The notes under the pieces were generated by a model, which worked only from the letters and a program-made list of their open reading frames with translations, had not been told where the DNA came from and did no database searches. The translations under genes were made by a program, and so were the position numbers. From the NCBI GenBank assembly GCA_964016875.1, contig OZ024726.1:33593503-33657502 (forward strand): DNA of 64,000 bases. The letters are read 5' to 3'. This stretch comes from Fallopia convolvulus. Lineage: Eukaryota > Streptophyta > Magnoliopsida > Caryophyllales > Polygonaceae. Numbering within the stretch: the stretch's first letter is position 1; every line of letters begins with the position of its first letter. Below are positions 24,296 through 36,429 of the stretch, piece by piece.

Positions 24296-25859
24296 TCACC
24301 ATGGTGGTGGTGGAAACTGGCGCTCAAAATTGCCCATGAACTCATACGTGGTCCTCCAGCACTCCTCATCAACCGTCACCCGCTGCTCCATCGTCCTCCA
24401 ACGAGCATCTGCTTGTTGATGCCTCACATCCTCTAAAGCCATGCGAGCTGCATAGACACCCTCCCAACGCTCCATCCGTTGGGTAAGCTGTGTCTGCTGC
24501 AGGTTGAGCTGTTGCATCTGGAAAGACAAATCATCGACCCATGGAGGTGGAACACTTGATCCAGAATAGGTGGGTTGAGGAGGCGGTTGGTAGTGATCTT
24601 GGAGCTGGAAGTGGTCTTGATAGATCACCAGGTTGTAGGGCACCATACCGTACGACTAGGGCTCGGTAGGCGGAGGCGCTTGATCATTGCTGAAGCCGAA
24701 TGCCTCGGTATTGACCTCAAAATAATCATTAATGAGCCCAGGTTTGTCGTTATCGAGGTCGTCTTCGTTGCCAAGTACCTCGGTACCGAGGTCATCATCC
24801 TCGATATCGAGCTCCTCCGTGGCTGCCTCATCTTCATCCATAGCAGTTCCTTCTCTGTCGAATCTTGTATCACACTCCCTCAATGACGGCTCATCTTGTG
24901 GCTTCTTTTCTAACGGGAACGCATGACCCGTCCAAGCTTCATACTAGTTTGGCACATAAAGCAACTCCAACTTTGCCCGAGTAAGCAGCACATCCTGACC
25001 AAGTACCTTGGTGGCTATCCCTCCTTTGGTCCTCACAAAGATGTTGGAAGAGAACCAATACTTGGAGTCTAGCTTCTGGGGACGGTGTGGAGTATAGCGT
25101 GTGAGGTCGGTACCGAGCTTCTCCGCCAGAAGACTCACCAAATTCCCGCACCATACTTCCTTTGACTTGACCCCGTACTTCTCGACATATTTCAACCATT
25201 CATACCCCAAGTTCAAGGGGGGAAGGGTCCTCAAAAAGAATGGTGCGCAGGCATGCAACCTCCAACCGTGTTGGCCTTGAAAGCTCTTTCTTAGGCCAAA
25301 ATGTGGCGCCCAAGACTCGAAGGATGATACAGAAGATGGGGTTGATGATGCTTGCCCCTGGGAGTGCCGGTGCAAAAGGATTGACCTCTCCGGAAATGTA
25401 ACTCCAAGTGTCGGTGACCTTGAAATCATCGCCCTTGTAATTCCGAGAGTGGTGAGGAAGCTCGAGGATTTCATTGAATTGGGCCATTGTGTACTCGTGA
25501 TCAACATTGCCCAACTAGAACTTGATCTTCCCAACCGAAGTCTTGGTTTTGAAACTTGTTTGGAGGGTGGCTATGAACTCGGCGGTGAGGGTCGGGTAAT
25601 GCGGTGTGGCCTCCTTCTTCAATAGATGAGATATACCAAGAATGGAAAAAGCATGCTTGACATCATCGTAGATTCCCATAGCCCTAGCGCTTGACCTCGA
25701 GAACCACCTAGTGAAGTGGTCCTTCTGAAGGACTGAATCAAAGACCTTAACTTGCTCCCGAGTGGTCAACACGACATCGTCCATGTGTGGAGGAGATGGG
25801 GACCTTTGAGTCCACCTCGTCTTTCTGGCTCTAGCGTTAGCTCGGCTTGTGCTTGCCAT
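24296..25859 (-). pseudogene. Athila-type extra ORF (copy 2), degenerate
   Basis: Shares the lesions of copy 1 (in-frame TAG at 25515, frameshift near 25220, TAG at 24656). It also has its own nonsense change at 24944, where the Trp codon of copy 1 (YVPNWYEAW) becomes TAG. Domain content is as in copy 1. Confidence 0.6.
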
Positions 25860-26991
25860 TTGGTACCTGAAAATACATGGAAATTCAAGATAAGATCCAC
25901 ACGAACCAATCAAACTAAAACCCCATACTTGCACTTGAAAATGGTCTCGACTTTCCTCGTTACCGAGCCAATTGGGTCAATAACGAGGTATCTGGGTTTG
26001 GCTCTAGATCTAAGCATTCTCAGGTCGTTACCGACCCTCTTAGGTCGATAACGAGTCTGGGCAAGTACACTATACAAGTAATTCCGAGTTTGAAATCTCA
26101 AAATTTCCTACAATTAAACACAATTTCAGCCATGATTCCACACAAAAACACACCATCTAGAACATGCAACCCCATACTTGCTCGAAACCCTATCTTATCA
26201 TGCCAATAAGTGCCAAAATTTCTTGGTGAAAATCAATCAATTTAAGAACAAGTTACTTCATGCTCTGCTTATCAAAATTCAATGCAAATCAAGCCAGAAT
26301 AACCGAATTTAAATAAAGAACAATCACCAATCAAAGAAGCAATAGAAGCTTAATGCAATATAGACATGCAAACCGATTTCCACATACAAGATCTAGATAT
26401 GAGTTTTACCCCAAATTACCATGAAACTTCGAGAAAAGAGTTAGGGTTTAGAAATCATACCGTAGATTAGAGAATTGTAGAATAAAAATCGAAATTCGAA
26501 AGGGTAACGAGGCTTGAGTGCTCCGGTAACGAATCACAAGGGTTGTGCTCGTTATCGAGTGGGTCGCAATCGGGACTGGGTTACGCGGTGGTGATTCGAT
26601 CAGTTAGGGTGAGAAACCCGGTGAGATTCAATCGGGATTTTGAAGGTTTTTGGCTTGAGATTTGGTGTGGGATTTGAAGGCTTGAGAGTGTTTTAATAGG
26701 AAGGGGAAAGAGGCGGCGTGAGGAGGTAGGGAGAAGATAGAAGATAGATTAGGTTTAAAAACTTACCTGCCTGCGTCGCTGGATTTGCGTGCTGTCTCAG
26801 GTCGGTATCGACCCTCTCAGCTCGATACCGAGCCTGGGCAACTCATTTTCAGTGTCTTTCGAGCCCGACTTCCTATGACATTTTTGCTCCAAAAATATTC
26901 TATCTTGCAAACTTCTAAACTACTAAAAACTCAAAAGAAAGCTAGGAAAAAGAGCTAATAAAAAGAAAGGAAAACTAAACTAAAACTAAAA

Positions 26992-27041
26992 ACCGGGTTG
27001 CCTCCCGTAAGCGCTATTTTTAACGTCGTTAGCCCGACGAA
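26992..27041 (-). ncRNA. Post-protease double hairpin, inner element copy 2
   Basis: Same structure as at 15671-15720 but with the second stem unmutated (plus strand CCGGGTTGCCTCCCG), so both stem-loops pair perfectly here. Confidence 0.5.
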
Positions 27042-27055
27042 CTTACCTTGGCTAA

Positions 27056-28111
27056 TCAAAGTGGTTCCTTCTTGGCCTTGTCGGGGTTTTGAGAGACCCC
27101 ATAATTAGCCTTAAAGGCATTGTTATTTCTTCTTACTAAATTTGGTCCTTCATCTTTTAACAATATGCCCGGTATTCCTACACAAGGGTTAGTGAAATCC
27201 GAAAACCAAAGAGGTTTCGATTCCTCTATAACATAAATAGCAGGATATGGTGTAGGAATATGATATAAGGAAGGATCATGATCAGTGATAGTGAGTCCAG
27301 AGTTAGAATATTCACCTCGATCCATTAGTGAGGGTGTCGGCACCGAGGTAGTTGAGGTCATTATCGACCCATCAGAAGCAAAACCTCTCTCGACGTCGTG
27401 CCAAAACGCGTCGCCTCTGTTGTATTGTTGTACGAAGGGCTCGGTACCAACCCTAAGAGGGTCGGTAACGGTGTAGCTCTCGTAATCCTTACTAATTGGA
27501 AGGGAAACTCCAGACTCAGCAATGTCGAGCTCGGGCCGAGACATCTCGATTTGTGCGGTGGCGATTGTGTCATTTGCATTTTGATTAAGGCTGAACTCTA
27601 CCCGTTCCTCTCCTATGTAAAAGGTGAGGATTTCTTTTCGAACGTCAACTCTAGCGCCCGTTGTAGCAAGGAATGGCCTGCCCAGAATGATGGGGACTAG
27701 AGGATGTTCAGGCATATCGAGAACAATAAAGTCGTTTGGTATGAAGAATTTCCCCACTTGAATGGGATAATCATCAACGACTCCTGTAGCCTTTACACTT
27801 GATCCGTATTCCATATACAGCCTCATATCTACGGGTTCCAAAGGTCCCATGTTAGCTTTTGACCAGATTGATAAGGGAAGTAAATTGGCACTAGCTCCTA
27901 AATCACATAAAGCCTTAAATCGGTGGTCGCCTATGCCAATAGTGATAGCAAATCTCCCTGGGTCACCTAGCTTTTTTGGAAGAGTAATATATCGGACCTC
28001 ATCTGTAAGCTCTGTTATTGATCGTTTCCTGCTAAGAATATCTTTCAAAAATTTTGTGTAAGCTAGCATTTCGCTTAGGGCCTCAACGAAAGGTATAGAA
28101 ATTTAAGCCCT
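27056..28111 (-). pseudogene. Aspartic protease domain, inner element copy 2
   Basis: Identical in translation to copy 1 over the 337-codon open stretch, including ALCDLGASANLLP and IILGRPFLATTGA, and with the same break from gag. Confidence 0.8.
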
Positions 28112-29835
28112 GGAGAATCTTAACGAAACGCTTAAACTTGCCTTCAGTTGAGTCCTTAGACTTCTTAGTAGGAAAGGGGAGAGACTTCACCAATCTCGGA
28201 GCCAAAGCGGGCTCGAGAGGTGATTCTACCTGGTCGATAATAGGGTCAATCAGTGCCTTAGAAGGATCGGTACCGACCCTAGTAGGGTCGGTATCGAACC
28301 TGGGACTAAGAGAGGAGCTCGGTGTAGAAAACTTACCTGGGTTGGGGTCGGTGATGACCTTGGGAGTATCGGTACCAAGTGGTTCAGGCTCGGTAATAAC
28401 CGTCTTTGGCCCGTTGTCGACCTGGGTCGTGTCGTCTTCTTTAGAATCGGGGTCCTTCTCCTTGGCTTTGGCACGATCCGGCAGTGTCTTCCCGCTTTTG
28501 AGGTGTACGACTGCTATCTGTCCTCTAGGGTTCTCCTCGGGGAGGCCCGGGAGTAGCCCTTGCGGCCTCGGAATCTGTACAGCCAGGTTTCCTAGCTGTG
28601 AGTCGACACTCTTCTTCCCAACATCGAACTCTCCCCATCTTTTCATCTGGTTGATAAGGTTGGCTTGGACTCCAGTGATTTCATTCATGACGCCATTAAT
28701 CCCTTCATAGAGTCCTTGCACCCAAGATGGTGGCTCTTGATAGCCTGGAGGTCGATACGGTGCGGGCCTTTTATCCGGAGGGGGTGCTGCATAACTTGGA
28801 TTTGAATTTTGATTTCCCCAAGCTGGATAATTGTCTGGCCTGTCAAAGTTATTAGGCAGGTTCCTGTATTGACCTCTCATATAGTTCATCTCAGCATATG
28901 TCTCAACGGCTCTAACCTGCTCGATGTTAGTGCAAGCAAAAGTAATATGGGTAGAAGAGACACACTCTTGACAAGGTTGAGAGGTTTTTAGAAAACTTAC
29001 CTGTTTCTTTAGACAGTTGACCTCATCATGTAGAAATTGATTTTTGACATCTGGATCAACTTCGTCCTTATTAGGCATGTATAGATGCTTCTATGGCTGG
29101 GATGGCTGTTGGGTCCCATACATGGCATCGTAGTTAGACAACTTATCCAGCAATTACCATGCAGAAGTGGGATCCATCTCTATAAATCCGCAAGCAGTGT
29201 GTGTGTTGATGTAGTTCTTTGTTTCTGCATTAATCCCTTGGAAGAAGATTTCTTGGAGCACATATAGGGGTTTCCCATGAGTGGGGCACTGTCTGAGCAT
29301 CTCCTTGAACCTCTCACATGTCTCTACAAAGGTCTCGTTAGGTAGCTGGTGATAGGAGGTGATGCGTTTTCTCAACTCCGTTGTCTTGGCAGGAGGGAAA
29401 AACTTTGTAAGAAATTGATCATACAAAGCCTTCCAAGTCCTGATAGATTTAGGAGGTAAGCTCTCCAACCAGCTCAGGGCCTTTCCAATAAGGGACCACC
29501 TGAAAGCTTTTAATAGAACATATTCTAGTGAGACACGTCCAGTAAGGGCACTCAGTAGGTTTCCCTTCAAACTGAGCCCGTTTAATTAAGGATATAAATT
29601 GAGACTTGATCTCAAAAGTCTTCTCTATCTCCGGAAGCACAATTGCAGACTCTGGCACCCTCAGTTCTGGATGCATATATTGCTTGGTATACCTCGGATA
29701 GGCATTCAACTGCTCTTGTAGACGGGCATTATCCTCTCGTTGACGTGCAACATTCACTTGCTCTCGTTCAGCTGTTGCGGCAGCAGTGTCTCGATCACCT
29801 TGTAACGCCTCCATTTGCCTTTGGAGAGCGGCCAT
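28083..29835 (-). pseudogene. gag, inner element copy 2, degenerate
   Basis: Same three-frame gag as in copy 1, with identical lesions. Two independent copies carrying the same breaks show the gag was already dead when the array formed. Confidence 0.75.
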
Positions 29836-30080
29836 CTGTTATTCCATCTGTTCAGGAGTCATTTCCATGACTTGGTTTCCTCTTCTTCTGCGGTGCATGG
29901 TGCGTTCTGGTTCAGAAGAATAACCAGTGTTATCAAACTCGAGCCTGCGACGTCCTGCTGGCACAAGCTGAGAAAACAGACAAAAGAAAACAGGATTAAA
30001 AACAAAAACGGGGTCGGGCTATTCCCAGACCCACAAGTAAACAAACAAACACTGTTGCTTCCCCGGAAACGGCGGCAATT

Positions 30081-30536
30081 TGTTGGGAGGGTTTCCTGAC
30101 AACAAATAAAATTTGTAGTCAAGACCCCGCTGAGTATAACGAAGTCAGGATTGTCCACGGGAAACAAGGTTGTCTGTTTACCGACCTAAGAAAACAAGAA
30201 AACAAAGCAAAAACAAGGCAAAAATAGCTACGAAAAACTTCAGTACCGACCTTGTCAGGGTCGGTAACTATGCTGGAATTCTAGTAAAACAGAGCAAATA
30301 ACAGGATGCGAGTGCAGGCTCGGTACCGATCCTAGTGCCTCGGTAACGAGTGTATACGAATGCAAAACTAAGGAAAATCAAAGGATAGAAAGCTCTAGGA
30401 CAAGGGCTACCACAACATAGCCATGTATATAAACTCATGTGAAGGATAAAGATCATGCCTTTGAAGATAAATCTATCAACTTTCGTTGACTAAACAAGCA
30501 GATCAATCAACTTTCATAAATCAATTCACTTTTCTA
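30081..30536 (-). repeat. Truncated 5' LTR of inner element, copy 2
   Basis: Differs from 18760-19215 at only about two positions by eye (GGTAACTATG and CTAGTAAAAC changes), and is cut at the same base. Confidence 0.9.
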
Positions 30537-30543
30537 AGGATTG

Positions 30544-31504
30544 CAAATGACAAGAAAAGAGTTTGGGTTGTTTGAATGATAGGGAGGCTATGATTGGGTC
30601 CACCACAATGGGACTATACAATGTCAAGCAAAAATCTCTCTAAGGTTTGCAAGCAATGGTCTATCATGGTCAATTGTCCAAAAATATCTCCTATCCTTTT
30701 TCAAGGCAAAGGAAACTACTCTAATCTAGCTTAATTCCTACTTTCGTGGTAATTAACCCTAGATTAGGTGTTTTAAACATATCAATAATTATAAATAACC
30801 ATTAAGAAATTAGGTATACTTTCTTGTTCATAATCATGCTCAACATCTAAAATATGAGAAAATACTAGTTAACAATTTCCACATGCACTTGGTGTGCAAG
30901 AATTAAGTAGTAAACCAAAACACACTCAATCAAAGAGAGATCTTCACCGAAACATCATATAATCACCATTGGGCTACACATAATCCCAACACAACCATCT
31001 AATCACTCGTAATTGACAAAAGCATAGCATAAGAAATCAATCTAATCATCACATACATGGAAATAATGAAAGGCAAAGCAAGAAATAAGATAAATGGATA
31101 ACTTACACTTATCATTCAAATCAAGTCTTGATTCTTCATTCATCCATGGAAAACAAGTTGGAGCTGAGTTTATCTTCCAAATTCTCCAAGTACAAGAGAG
31201 CTCTAACAACCCACAAAGGGGTTTTGAATCTAGATCTACTAAAAAAACTAGCTAAAATCTAAGTAGAAATGTAAATCTAAGAGAAATTTGAAGGAAAAAT
31301 GAAGGAGAGAAAAGTCTTCAAAAATTCTGAGTTCAAATTTTTTTGCTTTGGTATTTATATGTGGCCCCAAAATGTAGGAGGGATACAACCCTAGATTGGG
31401 AGAGATACAACAATAATCATGCTAAAATGATCATATAATTGTATGTTTTATGCACAAAAGTGGGGGTTAATCAAATCAAAAGGTGTTATAAACATATGTT
31501 ATCA
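30544..31504 (-). repeat. Truncated outer LTR, unit 3
   Basis: Third copy of outer LTR sequence, with the same truncated start as unit 2. Purine tract at 31505, then non-coding outer DNA to 32461. Confidence 0.9.
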
Positions 31505-32461
31505 AACTCCCCTAAGCTTAAATTTTGTTTGTCCTCAAGCAAAGATGTAAATTCAAAGATTGATATTTCAAAGGAAATATAGAGGTTGTCTCCATGCAAA
31601 AGAAATACAAGCATGATTTTGGAATGTGAAATATGTGATGAATGAAATCATAGAAGATAGCAAGCAAGTGGTCATTCAAGAGATTAGGCTAGCATAAAAT
31701 CCATAGACCTCACGATAATGAAAATGTGATCCACTTACTCTCAAGTGCTTGAAGGACGTGTTTCACTCATTTTCAATTCGAAGAAAGTATTCTACCATAA
31801 GCTTGCATCAGTGTCTTAATTTTTCACCACTAAAAACCATGCACATTACACAAAAAAGAGGTCTTTTATTCGGTTGTAATGGGGTGAAGCTAATGAGAAA
31901 GGGCAGGGATTATATTTGGCTTTGTTGTTCTAGTTTGATGAATACTGGAAAAATTATATCTTGACTAGACTAACTCTTGAAAAATTCGTATTCCATTAAT
32001 TGCAAAGTGATTTCATATTCACATATCACTTTCTCTCTTTATTCCTTACTTACCCTTTTCTTTTTTTATCCCTTTCCTTTTTATTTTTCTTCAATTTTCA
32101 GGTCATTTTTTTATTTTTCTTTCTTTCTTTCTCTCTTTTTTTTGGTTGTTGTTTCAACCAAACACTTCACACTTCGATTTTTTACATTGAATTCCCCCAA
32201 GCTTAGCTTCTAACCACACAAGTAGGTCAATATAGAATTTTTCTAATTCCTCGGAAGGGAAAAAGGATAATAATCTAAGGCTCTGAATTCTTTTGTGGTG
32301 CTTAAAAAGAATAGGCTAATACAGGCTCAAAGGGGGCTAAACATTAGAGATTAAATATAAGAGGTCAATATGGGTAAAGTGGGTTATCAAAGAAATTCGC
32401 CTTAATCATTTTTGTGCAAGCACAATAGTATAAATATGGTCTCGAAAAATAGCTCTAAATG

Positions 32462-33917
32462 TGTTGGGAGGGTTTCTGGACAACAAATAAAATTTGTAGT
32501 CAAGACCCCGCTGAGTATAGCGAAGTCAGGATCGTCCACGGGAATCAAGGTTGTCTGTTTACCGACCTAAGAAAACAAGAAAACAAAGCAAAAACAAGGC
32601 AAAAATAGCTACGACAGACCTTAGTAACGACCTTGTCAGGGTCGGTAACGATGCTGGAATTCTACTAAAACAGAGCAAATAACACGATGCAAGTGCAGGC
32701 TCAGTACCGATCCTAGTGCCTCGGTAACGAGTGTATACGAATGCAAAACTAAGGAAAATCAAAGGATAAAAAGCTTTAGGACAAGGGATACCACAACATA
32801 GTCATGCATATAAACTCATGTGAAGGATAACGATCATGCCTTTGAAAATAAATCTATCAACTTTCGTTGAAACAAGCAAATCAATCAACTTTCATAAATC
32901 AGTTCACTTTTCTACTTTTTTTGAATCCAAAGCTCGAAACTTTCGTTATCGAACAATATCAACATTCAAGTTCACAACTTTCTCTTTCGATCAAGCAATA
33001 AACTCAAATTACTTCGACTCTCGTCTAAGCATAAGCACAAACAAGTAATTCAAAAGATAGAAGGCAATCAAAACATCAACACATTCATTCAACCATGCAC
33101 AACTACGTCGGGTTCAACCCCGACCCTAGAAAAGAGAACTACTCACACATGATTGAATCAAAACTATCAACTTTATTAAAAGAGAACATTGAAAAGTAAA
33201 ACTTACTTGAAACTAAAGAAATATCGTCTTACAACCACACGTTCAAACTCGAAATCAAAGAAGAACAATAACAAACTCAATCTCGACCTTCTTTCTCTCT
33301 CTCGATCGAAATCAGGACTGAAATTTCCAACTAACGTCTCGTCCTTCTCACAACTTGCTTCCTTTCCAAACTAGAACTAAAAACAAGTTATTTATACTAG
33401 AGATCGAAAGCTATCTAATAAAGATCTAAAAGATAAAAACTTTCTAAACTAAAAAGATTACAAGATAAAAGATATAAATTCCAAAAGTCGGCGCTGCTTT
33501 ACCGACACAGGTCACCTCGGTAAAGACATGCACTGGGTCGGTAGACATTTGTTGAATTCCTTGAACAAAAACTCGTTGCTCAGCTCGGTACCGACCCTCA
33601 CAGGTCGGTAACGATGTTTCGGTTTTATTTGCACTCTTTTATGGCTTCACTTGAACTTCTTCTTGATTTCCAACATGCACTCTTCCTTTTCTTCCTTTAG
33701 GCACTCCACTATTCACCACTTGACTTCAGCTTCACTTGAAAATACTCCTTTCCGCTTCAAAAACCTACAAAAAGACACAAAACGGAGTAGCTTCCATACT
33801 TTTCACAAAATATGCAAACTTATCCAAACAACACACAAAACTAACACTAAACCTTCTAAAACTAAACCAAACAACCTAAGAAAGACACCTAAAACTAGAC
33901 TAAAAACAGGAACATCA
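32462..33917 (-). repeat. Solo LTR of inner element family (unit 3)
   Basis: A full LTR of 1456 bp flanked on both sides by the same 5-bp target site AAATG (32457-32461 and 33918-33922). No internal sequence adjoins it. It is more diverged from the unit 1 and 2 3' LTRs than those are from each other, and at several sites it matches the truncated 5' LTRs, as expected of an LTR-LTR recombination product. Confidence 0.88.
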
Positions 33918-34312
33918 AAATGCAAGTTCTAGAGATGAACATTCAATAGAGAAATCACACATGTAAGGAGAGAGGACTCATGAAGCGTAAGTCCTAAGGC
34001 CCAAAGAGAAACTCATGACTTTTGTCATGAATGTAATTTTCTTTTCCAAATTCAAGATATAACCACAAGCATCCCTAATTAAATTACTCACACATACAAT
34101 ATTTTATATTTTGCTTCATGATCTTTTACAATTTTGACAACCAAAATATTTCAAATGAAATAATGCAAGTGATCCATCAAAAGGACTAAACTATATGCAA
34201 TGCAAATGTCATGAACCTAAGCTAATGCAAAACTAACTAAATGTAAATGCAATGTCATGAGTTTATCCAACTAACACCAGAGAGAAAGAAACCATGCAAT
34301 TCAAGGTAATTT

Positions 34313-34353
34313 TCACCCCCCAAGTTTAAAAATATGCATTGTTCTCAATGAAA
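34313..34353 (-). promoter_or_regulatory. Internal purine tract and hairpin, outer element
   Basis: CACCCCCCAAGTTTAAA followed by CATTG-TTCT-CAATG (5-bp stem, 4-base loop). Same layout as the outer 3' PPT at 8866-8905, which would be about 1.35 kb away once the insertions are removed. Confidence 0.5.
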
Positions 34354-34398
34354 AAAAAAGTGAAGGGAGAATGAAATTACTGAATCATTATTTAGAGC

Positions 34399-34443
34399 TT
34401 GGATTTCTCCCAAGAAGCGCCATTTAAGGTCTAGTTGGACCTT
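34399..34443 (-). ncRNA. Double hairpin, outer element
   Basis: Plus strand: CTTGG-ATTTCTC-CCAAG (34399-34415) and AAGGTC-TAGTTG-GACCTT (34426-34443), separated by AAGCGCCATTT. The order, the spacing and the linker core (TTAAA…GCGCTT on the sense strand) match 15671-15720 and 38582-38634, but the stem sequences differ. Confidence 0.5.
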
Positions 34444-34633
34444 CCTTATTCATTCATGTCATCAGAACGAAAAGGGGGGAAGGTGAATCCCTTGTCGATC
34501 GGATGTCCAACCATGTAGTGCTTGAATCGAAATGTGTGCACTTGAAATTTTCTTGAGTTCTTGTGCCATAAATCAATCATCCTACCATTGCAAACATGAT
34601 ACACCATATATGGCCAATACCACCTTGTATACT

Positions 34634-35769
34634 TTACTCGACTAAAGTCGTTGTGCCGAGATAAAAAATAAATTACCCAAAATTTACAAACTAGTATAGC
34701 ATGCAAGTAAGGGGTCGAACCCAAGAGAATAAGTGTTTCCAAACAATCAGCAAAGACAAGGGTTTCAAGTTTAAGCAAGCAGAAAGATTTAAGTTTCAAA
34801 TCAATTAAATGAAAGCAGAGTTTATTCAATCAATTCCACCTTTTTAATCCTTCGATCATTGATTCATCCACTTTTCTATATTTTCTAGGTTAATTCCAAT
34901 CCTTATTAAGATTTCCGCTTGTCCACGGTCCAAGCGAAACTATGATATGAACAAGGACGCTTAATTTAAATCATGCAATGCATTAAGGATAATAGGAAAT
35001 CAAATCATGCAATCAAACAACGAGTCTCATGCATAAAACAATCATCAAACACTCTTTCTCAATTCCAGTCCACGGTCCTTGAAAAGAGTTGTTTCAAGGA
35101 TAAATAAGATTGCACAGACAACAATCAAACCTAATCCAAACAATAGATCTAAGTCAATCAAACAAGGTGATTAGGCTTATAAAATCAAGCATAGATCATG
35201 GAATTAAAAACAAGAGTTTTGATATTAACCTAAGGATAGAAAAGTTACCAGAATCTCATGAATTCAATAAAAAGCTTCCTTGATTGAACAAATTCCAAGG
35301 AAGATTAGTTCTCCATAATAACAAAATCTCGTGAATTCAATAAAACCCTTAAACTGAATACGAAACTAGGTATAAATACTAGAAACATCCGAATAAAACT
35401 AAATACTAAAGATATAATAAAAGCATAGGATAAAATAAACGAAGCCGGCGCGGAAACAATCAACCCACGAGCACGGGTCAGCAGTCGCGGTCGCGGCTCC
35501 CTCGAGCTCTCGGCCTCGCGGAATCGAACTCCACCGCGATCTCGGGTCTCAACCCGCGGTCACGGGTTTTCTTCTTCGTAAAGTCTTCAATCTTGTACTT
35601 CCTAGCAATCGCTTTGAAGCGGGTATTCAGCTCAAACTCGGATTCCTGTCTTCAAAGTCTTCTTCTATAGGCTTTACTGATTTTACAATTAAACGCTCTA
35701 ATCTAGCTTAAAACACTCAAAAATCCTAATAAAAATACATAATTACGCTGTACAGAATCCAGCGTATCG
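34634..35769 (-). repeat. 3' LTR of element 2
   Basis: Begins TTACTCGACTAAAGTCG (TG mutated to TT) and ends …GAATCCAGCGTATCG (CA mutated to CG). Contains GC-rich palindromic words near 35460-35560. Confidence 0.9.
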
Positions 35770-35815
35770 AATTCTTCCATAGTTAGATCTTGCTCATCCT
35801 CGAGTAAGCTCAAAC
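35770..35815 (-). promoter_or_regulatory. 3' purine-rich tract and hairpin, element 2
   Basis: CTTGCTC-ATCCTC-GAGTAAG forms a 7-bp stem (one G.T pair) about 20 bp from the LTR, next to AACTATGGAAGAATTC on the sense strand, a weak purine tract. The positional equivalent of the inner element's 3' PPT module. Confidence 0.5.
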
Positions 35816-36344
35816 AAAATCTAACAATCAATACAACAAAGATCCACATGAAGTAATAAGGGAGTATGAAAAATCTATAAAAGAAGAATAATGAGCAAAA
35901 ACATGAAAGCTCAAACACACACCTCACCAGAATACATATAATATCAACTCTCAAGCCCTAAAAAGTGTAGAGCATCCTAGGATCTACCCGACATCTAAAA
36001 TGTAATCCCCAAGCCCCAAAGTAGAATGAAATCCTAAACACTCCAATTTTTCCACTCAATTCTACTTAGGCGCCCTTTCGGGTTTTCACCTAATCACTCA
36101 TTTCATTTTTCTTTAGGTGTGCTCACATATGCTCACATCTCTCATTAGCCTCTTATTACCCCAGCCTAATGCTGGTCCGGGTTACCTTCTTATTACCTGA
36201 GCCGCCCTTTCGGGTTTTTGACTCATCCAAGGATTTTATATGCCTTTTTCGATTTTTTATGGCTTTTTTTAAACTGAAAGCAAGTGAATCAAATGACAGA
36301 AATAAAATGCAACTGTACATATATCATAAAGCAAAGCAGTGAAT

Positions 36345-36385
36345 CCCCTCCCCCATACTTAAACTCTTCATTGTCCCCAATGAAG
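36345..36385 (-). promoter_or_regulatory. Internal purine tract and hairpin, element 2
   Basis: CCCCTCCCCCATACTTAAA is followed by CTTCATTG-TCCC-CAATGAAG (36366-36385), a perfect 8-bp stem. Strongly similar in layout to 12845-12899 in the inner element. Confidence 0.55.
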
Positions 36386-36429
36386 CTAGGAAATATAAAA
36401 CAAAGTATAGAAGAGGGAATCAGAAGACT

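Larger units (their letters stand above)
21144..30536 (-). mobile_element. Inner element, copy 2
   Basis: Same organisation as copy 1, preceded by AAATG (21139-21143). 3' LTR 21144-22606, extra ORF 24296-25859, double hairpin 26992-27041, protease 27056-28111, gag 28083-29835, primer site about 30059-30078, truncated 5' LTR 30081-30536. Confidence 0.9.
19223..30543. repeat. Tandem unit 2 (about 11.3 kb)
   Basis: A near-identical copy of 7907-19222, offset by 11316-11321 bp. It ends with the same break in the inner 5' LTR and the same filler (30537-30543). Differences include single-base changes in the LTR and an extra nonsense codon in the Athila-like ORF at 24944. Confidence 0.95.
30544..33917. 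repeat. Tandem unit 3 (partial; inner element reduced to a solo LTR)
   Basis: Repeats the start of units 1 and 2 (truncated outer LTR 30544-31504, outer internal 31505-32461). It then has one inner LTR (32462-33917), with no inner internal region before outer single-copy DNA resumes. Confidence 0.9.
33918..34633 (-). mobile_element. Outer element internal region, single copy, non-coding
   Basis: Outer-element DNA resumes after the AAATG repeat. It carries an internal purine tract with hairpin near 34313-34353 and a double hairpin at 34399-34443. No intact ORF. Confidence 0.6.

Noticed and set aside
9824..30536. Two independent insertions of the inner element
   Set aside because: The shared flanks, shared lesions and identical junction filler show one insertion that was duplicated with its surroundings.
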